Shown here: positions 57,801 through 64,000 of the stretch, piece after piece | Position numbering within the stretch: the first letter of the stretch is position 1 | Layout of the letters: every line of letters starts with the position of its first letter | Assembly: GCF_001625305.1 (NCBI RefSeq) | Contig: NW_017804409.1 | Location: 1,255,569 to 1,319,568, forward strand | DNA: 64,000 nt | Reading direction: 5' to 3' | DNA from: Branchiostoma belcheri | Taxonomy: Eukaryota; Chordata; Leptocardii; Amphioxiformes; Branchiostomatidae | Notes under the pieces: model-generated | The model's input: the letters and a program-made list of their open reading frames with translations, nothing else | Databases searched by the model: none | Told to the model about the DNA's origin: nothing | Program-made: the position numbers and the translations under genes

Positions 57801-58100
57801 CTCGGCACATTGGGGAGATGGAAACGGCCCTGCCATGCAAGGTTAAATTTGGCCATAATTTTAGAACATTATTTTCCTGGAGGTCATTCTGTGTATGATG
57901 TGGTGGGTATTAAAGCGGCGGATAGCAATCTTTACCGACACATTTGCAGCATGTATGGCTTTCAAATATCGTAGGGAGGGGTGTTAGGAAGAATCAATTC
58001 TGGGTTTATAACCTAATCCCGGAGTGTTGGCCATTAGACTTGCTGGATTTGTGTGCAGGTATTGGGCCGCAATGGCTGGGCCATTGTACAAACACCGGGC
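54861..58100. other. Low-copy block in the long LRMDA intron
   Basis: CpG-bearing, unmatched stretches at 54870-56090 and 57000-58100 are separated by AT-rich DNA. They contain many ATTA/TAAT and TGTCA words. Several 60-110-codon frames occur but none has a recognisable domain. Candidate regulatory DNA. Confidence 0.4.
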
Positions 58101-59475
58101 ACATATGGCCCGACCATTTCAACTATGTTTGCTGAAAAGCAGTTTAGGAAAGGAAATTACTGTGCCTATTTTATTTTATTTCATTTTTTTTTTTTGCAGC
58201 GTGCGCCATTTACAGATACACTGTGATATGCATCAGGGTTTCTTACATATGAAATCATTGCTACTACAAGCACATAGTAGGGTATTTATTTTTACTTTTG
58301 CAAAGAAAGTTATTGTTTAGATAAAAAGTTAGCATGATAACTAAGTGACTGGATAATAAAATGGGTTTTTATTAAAAATCATCTGTATCTGAATATTCAA
58401 ACCCAAATGGTGTAATGTTTTAAGTTGACCAAATTAATGAATAAACTACATGTACATGTATAGGATGCATCTTGTACAGTTATGATCATTCTATACAAGA
58501 ATATAGATATTACACTATAAAAAACATTGACTTATTTGATTGGTAGGTTTCAATCTTTGTATAATCAATTATAATACAAAATATATGTCAATCCAAATGT
58601 AACGTCACAATGCAATTCAGCCATTCTGACAATGTTGTGCATCTTTTGAATTAAACCATTCATATGAAGAAAGAATGATAATATGTTGACAGTTGTCAGG
58701 TCTGTATACTAAAATGATTATACAGTTTTCTGTTCAATTTGTAGTGAAGATTGTGCTCTCAATCTGCTCTTAGCTGCATCTTTGAAATGAAATACCAGTG
58801 TCTTCGTACACAAGTTACAATTGACAAATTCTGTTCTTCCAAGAAGGTTTCATGCCTAAGAAATTAACAATTCTTCCTATTGTCCCAGCACTGTCCCAGA
58901 AATAAATTTCAACTGTCCCGAAGTGAGGATGAACTGTCCCAATCTGTTTTTTTGGGGGAAGTATTGTATGACTTCAACTTGAAGTCAACTTTATTTTTCT
59001 TATGAATCGTTATGATCACTCCCAAGCACACTATAATTGCAGGGTAGACAGGAAATTCGGGAGGACTTTTTTGGACCCAAAATCCAAGACATGTGCCTTA
59101 AAACAAAAGAAGGGCTGACATTCTGATGTTGATTATTTTTCTATTGTCCCAAAAATGTCCCAAAGTGTGTTTTTTGTTTTTAGTTGTCCTAGCCTAAAAT
59201 TTTGTGGTCAGTGGCCACTGGACCACCTTTAATTTTGAGCCCTGGGTTTAGGATTGATTTTAACCTCCTTGGTTCTTCCTTATAGTTTCTCAAGTTCTTG
59301 CAAGCTAAAGGCTAATTGGCCTACAGGGGAGAAACATTGGACCCTGTTCAGTCTAGGACAACAGTATTGAAGGAGTCTAGACAGGTTTTCTGTGCAGAAC
59401 AGGTGCTTTGAAGAGTAGGGTCTGATCTAAAATGGGTGGAATGTATTTTTGGAACTGGGCCATGACATCTTTTAA
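58101..59475. other. AT-rich stretch with a hAT-like passage
   Basis: 58440-58460 carries overlapping TACATGTA octamers. 58880-59245 has repeated TTGTCCCAGCACTGTCCCAG-type words and ends AATTTTGAGCCCTGGG, resembling the ends of the hAT-like family. No exon was seen. Confidence 0.4.
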
Positions 59476-59712
59476 GAGGGCCCGCATGCCCTTTTCCGTA
59501 GAGCGTGATCAGCCGTTTTAATTCTACGTAGAGCGTAGACGGACTGCTGTAATTCAACATAGAGCGTAATTGGCATTTTTTGCGTAGAGCGTATTCGCCG
59601 TTTAAATTCTATGTAATGCGTTGTAGCCACTTGGAATTTATTGTAAAGCGTAATCGAGAGGTTTTCCGAATTCAGCGTAGAGCATTCTCGGGACCCCCCC
59701 ATGCAGGCTCTC
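59476..59712 (+). mobile_element. Iteron-like non-autonomous element, copy 3
   Basis: The ends are GAGGGCCCGCATGCC and, inverted, GAGAGCCTGCATGG. The interior repeats CCGTAGAGCGTGATCAGCCG-type units and is close to the copy at 29943-30210 (shared TAGCCACTTGGAATTTAT). No clear target duplication. Confidence 0.75.
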
Positions 59713-59745
59713 TTGAAGAGGTTCATCAGTCACGTAGAATTATCA

Positions 59746-59973
59746 GTTAGTAGAATAGTGACTGTTTTTGAAAGGTAGAAACACGTACCTCCAAATTTTC
59801 GATGTCCACTGAACATCTTGATCATGGATCCACACAAGTCTCGACCTAGTCTCGTGTTCTTGCAAGACTAGGTGACTCCGTGATCAAGATGATGTACAGT
59901 TGACATCGAAAATTTGGAGGTACGTGTTTTTATCTTTCAAAAAGAGTCACTGATTAAGGAATATTCTACTAAC
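59746..59973. mobile_element. 228-bp foldback element with 7-base target duplication
   Basis: The left arm (GTTAGTAGAATAGTGACTGT, AACACGTACCTCCAAATTTT, CATCTTGATCA) pairs with the right arm over about 95 bases with a few mismatches. A second stem, ACCTAGTCT / AGACTAGGT, forms the tip. ATTATCA flanks both sides (59739-59745 and 59974-59980). It is non-coding. Confidence 0.85.
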
Positions 59974-59980
59974 ATTATCA

Positions 59981-60224
59981 TGATGATGATCATGACATTG
60001 AACATGAAAAATGTGAAAGTTTGAACTTTTTACATTGATTGGTTATTCTATACTGGAAAGGCCAACTGAAGGAAAATGCTTGGTTGTACATGTACAAAGA
60101 TACTACATGTAGTTGAGTAGCTAGTCCACATACATGTGCTTTAAAAAAACGGTCACACATTATACATTTATTTTAATACAAGTGTTACAGTGGGAGGTTA
60201 TAGGCGCTACCAACTGACCCGGCC
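59981..60224. other. Intron stretch, nothing recognised
   Basis: Contains TACATGTA words near 60086 and 60103. Confidence 0.35.
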
Positions 60225-60400
60225 AACGGGTCTAGACCTTTTCGGCCGAGCGGTTAGAGAGTCGGACTGGTGCCCGGGAGGTCGTGGGTTCGAACCCAGG
60301 CCAGGACCAGCTTGTTTCTTTCTGTTTCTACTCGCTCCTCCTGTTTCTTACAGTTTTTCCCACACCGGGAATCGAACCCGTGCCTTGGAATGACATGAAT
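60225..60400. mobile_element. Two opposed tRNA-like segments (SINE pair)
   Basis: On +, CGGCCGAGCGGTTAGAGAGT (A box) and GTCGTGGGTTCGAACCCAGG (B box) are at tRNA spacing, but the acceptor and T stems do not pair fully, so it is not a normal tRNA. About 60 bases on, GGGAATCGAACCCGTGCCTT is a B box on the - strand. Both lie within 210 bases upstream of an LRMDA exon. Confidence 0.6.
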
Positions 60401-60432
60401 TTATATATTTTTCTCTTGTGTATTTTTTGCAG

Positions 60433-60559
60433 ACACTACGTCCTGTACCGGATGCCCCGTCTACGGTTCCTGGACGCCCGTCCCGTCAGTAGAACAGAAC
60501 TTGCGGAGGCAAAGACACGAGGAGCCTTCATGAGAGTAGCACGACCAGCACAAAACATG
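60433..60559 (+). CDS. LRMDA: LRMDA orthologue, third visible coding exon
   Basis: The first base completes the arginine codon split from the previous exon; 42 codons follow. HYVLYRMPRLRFLDARPVSR is the conserved LRMDA stretch after the LRR domain (a final LRR-like strand, MPRLRFLDA). TELAEAKTRGAFMRVARPAQ is a basic, probably helical segment. The acceptor is TATTTTTTGCAG, AG at 60431-60432. The exon ends after ATG at 60559 in phase 0 with donor GTAAGG. The donor's bases from +5 onward belong to a MITE. Confidence 0.9.
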
Positions 60560-60563
60560 GTAA

Positions 60564-60793
60564 GGACACACCAATTTCATTTCTTGGTTAACGGATTTTT
60601 CTAGAAAAATGATGGAGCGGGTGGGCGGAAAAAAGTAAGAAAAAAAAAACAGGCCTAGGCATCCTATTATGGCCCACAATAGTACGATAGGAGCCATGAA
60701 GTCAACACACCAAGCTGGTTCAAAATTTAAACAATGAATTTTGAACTTTTAATGATACCATTGCATTGAAAGATGGAATAACTGTAACAACTA
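60564..60793 (+). mobile_element. GGCCACACC MITE, copy J1, inserted in the splice donor
   Basis: GGACACACCAATTTCATTTC is the left terminus with one change. The body follows the D/E/F copies up to CTGTAACAACTA, where a second element replaces its right half. TAA at 60561-60563 is at once the left target site and positions +2 to +4 of the exon donor. The matching TAA lies at 61107-61109 after J2. Confidence 0.9.
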
Positions 60794-61106
60794 GGCCAGA
60801 CCAATTTAATTTGTTGCTTCTCGGATCGCCCTGTCCATTTTTTTCTGCAAAAAGAAAAAAGATTTTAGGTTCTAACTGCAAAATGCTCAACATTTTTTGG
60901 CCCCCAAGGTTGAAGATGTAACAATGTAACAATGCAACTTCGTTTCATTAACAGTTCAAAATCTATTATTTTAATTTTAACCAGCCTGGTGTGTTAACTG
61001 CAACATTTGCGGCCTTCATGAGATGTCTCTGCTTTTTTTATTTCGCACTGGCACCTCATATTTTTTCTGAAAAAGCCAAGAAACAATAAATTAAATTGGT
61101 GTAGCC
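60794..61106 (+). mobile_element. GGCCACACC MITE, copy J2, joined to J1
   Basis: Begins GGCCAGACCAATTTAATTTG and ends TTAAATTGGTGTAGCC, then TAA. It belongs to the other subfamily (GACAGGGCGA-type inner ends, inverted). J1 and J2 together behave as one composite between TAA duplications. Confidence 0.85.
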
Positions 61107-61321
61107 TAAAAAGGTGAAACCTGCTGTACCACTTCTTCTTGAATTATCTTAGTATTTTGTGAATTGTCCAGTTTTATGTCTGTTTCTGTATCACAGCCCT
61201 ACATGTATTATATACAAATGTAGTACTACCCCGGTAGTAACCTCGTAGCAGTGTAGAAGAGCCACCTAGCACCCCTTAGCCAAACTGCAAGCTCAAAGAC
61301 TTGCTTATGTTGATGAACTTC

Positions 61322-61424
61322 TGTATCTGTATCTATATAGCGGGTATAACCACACTTCAGGGTAACACACCGGCTTTGCAGGCATGGGGCATGGCAGCAG
61401 CTGGCTACATTACACCAAATGAAG
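61322..61424 (-). mobile_element. CR1-like LINE 3' UTR and GATACA tail, reverse strand
   Basis: CTGTATCTGTATCTATATAG then GGGTATAACCACACTTCAGG and CAGCAGCTGGCTACATTACA is the inverse of the 3' UTR following the LINE frames at 27355 and 29585. The coding part, expected to the right, is absent. Confidence 0.7.
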
Positions 61425-62272
61425 TTGAAGCTAGAAAAAATGCCACTATTTTACTACTAACTCTAAAAGCTTTAATTTTTGCTGCTTCCTTTTCTTGCAT
61501 TCTCTTCCTCAGGAACATGTAAGTTTTAGCTTCCTTTGACATCATTATGGAAACCACATTAAAACTGCAAACATAATTGAACTGCACTTCACATAAGTTC
61601 AAGTCTCCTCCACAACACTTTAGCAGCTGTAGACCATTGAATAATCACAGACCTGCAATACTATGTAGTTAGGCCTGGGTAGTCCATGGTGGTGGGTAGT
61701 TAGCGACAATACGGAGCCAGGCATATAGGCTACGAAGCTCCACGACTCAAGAACTCAGTACATATGTACAGTGCCGATTCATAAAATTCCACAAAAAGCT
61801 GGCTTGTCGTATAGGTCGCTAAGTACTGCCGCAAATTCACAATACCAGCTTTGTATTCCTGTGATTTAGTGGCATTTTTATTTTGGGCCGGAATTTGTTT
61901 TTTATTTGCCAGCGCGCACTAGTTTGGGGGTCTTTAGAGGATGTCATTCATAAAATTAAGAAGGTGTGGCCTTAGTAAGCTCTAAGTAAAGTATTGTTCA
62001 CTAGCCTGATATCCAAACCTATTTTAGTTTTTTAAAATCCATTTTTGTCCTCAGCAAATAGGAGAGGATTAGCTTTGGCTGACACACAGATTGTTCACCA
62101 CATCACGTCATAGGAAAACAAGTGATTTAGAATTACATGTACATGTACCATGTACATGTATTGTGTCTACCAGTTGTTATGAAAATACAAAGCATTGTCT
62201 CATATCTGATGAACAAAATATCCTTGTTGTTTACTATTGTTATTGTTTACTATTGTTGTTTACTATTTCCAG
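61425..62272. other. LRMDA intron remainder
   Basis: At 61930-61972 a TTTAGAGGATGTCATTCATA passage ending AAGGTGTGGCCTTA is a decayed end of the MITE-like repeat seen near 54590. The acceptor tract TTTACTATTTCCAG precedes the next exon. Confidence 0.5.
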
Positions 62273-62354
62273 TTTGATGACACATCAGGAGAGTCGCCCC
62301 CATCAGCGTATTCTCCTCTCCCTGCCTCTTCTCAAGCTGAAGGGAGGCACCAAG
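62273..62354 (+). CDS. LRMDA: LRMDA orthologue, fourth visible coding exon
   Basis: Phase 0 at its start: 27 codons plus one base. FDDTSGESPPSAYSPLPASS followed by QAEGRHQ is a Ser/Pro-rich, probably disordered linker. The vertebrate protein has a similar linker with a YTPLPS-like core, against YSPLPA here. The acceptor AG is at 62271-62272 and the donor CAAG|GTAAAA at 62354/62355. It is the least conserved part; the assignment rests on frame continuity and the linker pattern. Confidence 0.85.
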
Positions 62355-62744
62355 GTAAAACATTCACTTATCATGGTCTGATTCTGTGTAGCTGTGTATC
62401 AAAAGCGCCATCTAGCAGCTGGTTCTATAGATGCAGGAGTGAGGTTCCCTATTGAGTGTTTACAAAACGTGGATATGATTTGACATTGCTGATGATCAGA
62501 CTTACTGATGATTCTGCTACACTGGTGATTTAAATCGATATTAATTTATTCATTAGATCTTCAAACAGCTTGGTGGTCCATTCAATTTTGCCAAATCACG
62601 AACTCTAATTGCACACAGGGGCACGGCACTACTCTTTTTTGCAAGGTGTGGTGGGATCTTTAACGTATGTGGGGTGTGGCTGTCCCAAAACACGGGACCT
62701 CCATTTACTTTAACACTGTATCGGAGCAACATCCCTAACCAAAA

Positions 62745-62885
62745 TCTAAGTACATGTACTTATTTCGACCTGAGGGAAGTGAGGAAAGTTGTGTAAAGTG
62801 CCATTTTCGAGGACACAACATTGGGACATGTCAGGGGATGTCTTGGTTCCGAGCCGAATGTTATGATCATTACGCCACACAATTC
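62745..62885 (-). mobile_element. Degenerate SINE, reverse strand
   Basis: GACCTGAGGGAAGTGAGGAA, then GTTGTGTAAAGTGCCATTTT and CATGTCAGG match the SINE at 1450-1625 in the same orientation. It lies in the last LRMDA intron, about 110 bases before the final exon. Confidence 0.65.
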
Positions 62886-62992
62886 CACATGGTATGTTAG
62901 CTTGAGAGACAGAATATTCTTCAAGTTCAATAATGACTACACTACTGCAATCTGTTACACTGTGACAATCATATATTTTTCTATCATTACAG

Positions 62993-63072
62993 GAACCTTT
63001 GGGAGATGCAGGTATGTGTACCACGGACGGCACTCGGAAGGCAACAGATTCATACGGAACAACGACTTGTGA
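62993..63072 (+). CDS. LRMDA: LRMDA orthologue, last coding exon and stop
   Basis: The first two bases complete the glycine codon split at 62354; 25 codons and TGA follow. GTFGRCRYVYHGRHSEGNRF continuing IRNNDL is the signature C terminus of LRMDA (GxCRYVYxGxxSEGNRFIR). In vertebrates this C-terminal tail has been linked to trafficking partners, RAB32/38 and the Commander complex, by a terminal-leucine sequence like that of SNX17 (from memory). The terminal DL here keeps the leucine. The acceptor is ATCATTACAG, AG at 62991-62992. The joined product from the five exons has no internal stop. Confidence 0.93.
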
Positions 63073-64000
63073 TGTCTACATGATAGAGATTTAAGCACTG
63101 TTTATGTTGGTTACCAGCTTCCTGCAGTCTTTGGATAAGTCAGTAGGGGGCACTAGTGATATGGTGTCCCTTGCCAGAACCTCAGTATGCTTGAATAATG
63201 AGATTAAGTTGATGAGTCTGAAATAGTGAAATGATTCACTGAAAACAATCAAACTTGTTTGGACTCACAGCACTCTATGATACATCATGAAGTTTTCGAG
63301 TGAAACGTGTTTAAAACCTGCAATATGCTACATATATCTTCGTATGTGTATTGTAAGAATAGGGTACAATTTTATAGCCTGGTCACCAAACCTATTATAG
63401 CTCCCAAGGACAGTTTTAGGTCAATATTCTAGTCACTTATCTACATACCCGAGGTATATTGACATTCATGGAACAAAAAGACTGAAAATTGTAACAGAAA
63501 ACAGTAACTTGTAGGATCCTGATTTTTGGAGTAGTGCCCAGAAAATAAAGGACTCATTTTGGGGTTTGTTCTGCACTGTTTTAAATGCCCAAAGTATGAA
63601 AAACTGGTGCAAATGTGCTAATGTGGGGCAGTGTCTTGTGTCAACATACAGATTGCCTTATTCAGAATATTTCCAGTTTTGCCACCCTGAAATTACATTG
63701 GCAGCAAATACTACAAATTTGTAACAAACGGCATTATTCTTAGTTTCATACAACTTATCAGAGACTCAGGTAAAAATGTTTGAAAGTTTGTGTTTTCTTG
63801 TTTCAAAAATGTATATTTCGGCTGATAATCATTCAAACATGCTTCACCATCAAAGTAATTTTTCATTGCATTTGAAAGTAATTGCTGCTTTTTTTTATAT
63901 TCAATCAAAACGCCTGACTTTAATATAATTTGATTGCAGCTACTAGAGAAAATATTATTTATCCAATATCATCATGTATATTTAAAACGACTATGCAGCA
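63073..64000 (+). other. LRMDA 3' UTR and downstream
   Basis: No AATAAA was seen between the stop and 63540. 63395-63640 is a copy of the repeat at 3712-4400. Beyond 63650 the sequence is AT-rich with nothing recognised. The transcript end is not fixed by sequence alone. Confidence 0.5.
63544..63549 (+). terminator. Candidate poly(A) signal inside a repeat
   Basis: AATAAA about 470 bases after the stop codon, and the first such hexamer downstream. It lies within the dispersed repeat at 63395-63640; the equivalent place in the copy at 3712 lacks it. Use as the LRMDA 3' end is inference. Confidence 0.4.

Noticed and set aside
60190..60310. Functional tRNA gene
   Set aside because: A and B boxes are present, but the acceptor and T stems do not pair; a SINE origin is more likely.

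Overview
This is a window of animal nuclear DNA, not bacterial: long non-coding stretches, dense small transposable elements, spliced exons with consensus splice sites, and one 657-base run of N at 17067-17723. The best organism guess is an invertebrate deuterostome, most likely amphioxus (Branchiostoma). The reasons are a chordate-like LRMDA protein, tRNA-derived SINEs, CR1-like LINE tails ending in GATACA repeats, very many MITEs and an excess of the octamer TACATGTA. This is inference; no single feature proves it.

One protein-coding gene is supported, on the + strand: the 3' part of an orthologue of LRMDA (C10orf11, leucine-rich melanocyte differentiation-associated protein). Five coding exons lie at 32052-32178, 41304-41443, 60433-60559, 62273-62354 and 62993-63072. 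They join in frame to about 185 residues ending in a stop. The first exon or exons (about 40 residues by comparison with vertebrate LRMDA, recalled from memory) were not found; they lie upstream of the window, in the N gap, or were missed. The intron from 32179 to 41303 is a textbook minor-spliceosome AT-AC (U12-type) intron; the others are GT-AG.

Layout. 1-7800 is a patchwork of MITEs, SINEs, tandem repeats and hAT-like remnants. 7800-10855 is largely low-copy. 10855-11515 is an A-rich minisatellite. 11516-26640 is mostly low-copy, interrupted by the gap and a few repeats, and carries homeodomain- and TALE-type motifs, including a perfect palindrome at 18522-18541. 26670-30210 is rich in LINE tails, a hAT element with clean target duplications and an iteron-like element. 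30211-33240 is low-copy around the first visible exon. 33242-43361 is again repeat-rich and contains the second exon with its exon-derived minisatellite. 43362-58900 alternates low-copy blocks with MITE arrays and a perfect 45-bp hairpin element. 58900-64000 holds the last three exons among MITEs, foldback elements and SINEs.

The low-copy intronic blocks are candidates for long-range regulatory DNA. In vertebrates LRMDA lies beside ZNF503, a developmental gene with a large regulatory domain, so bystander enhancers inside LRMDA introns are plausible here. The window alone cannot show it. The strongest new-looking observations concern splicing: an AT-AC intron with perfect signals, a MITE inserted exactly in a 5' splice site, and a minisatellite that copies an exon-intron junction.
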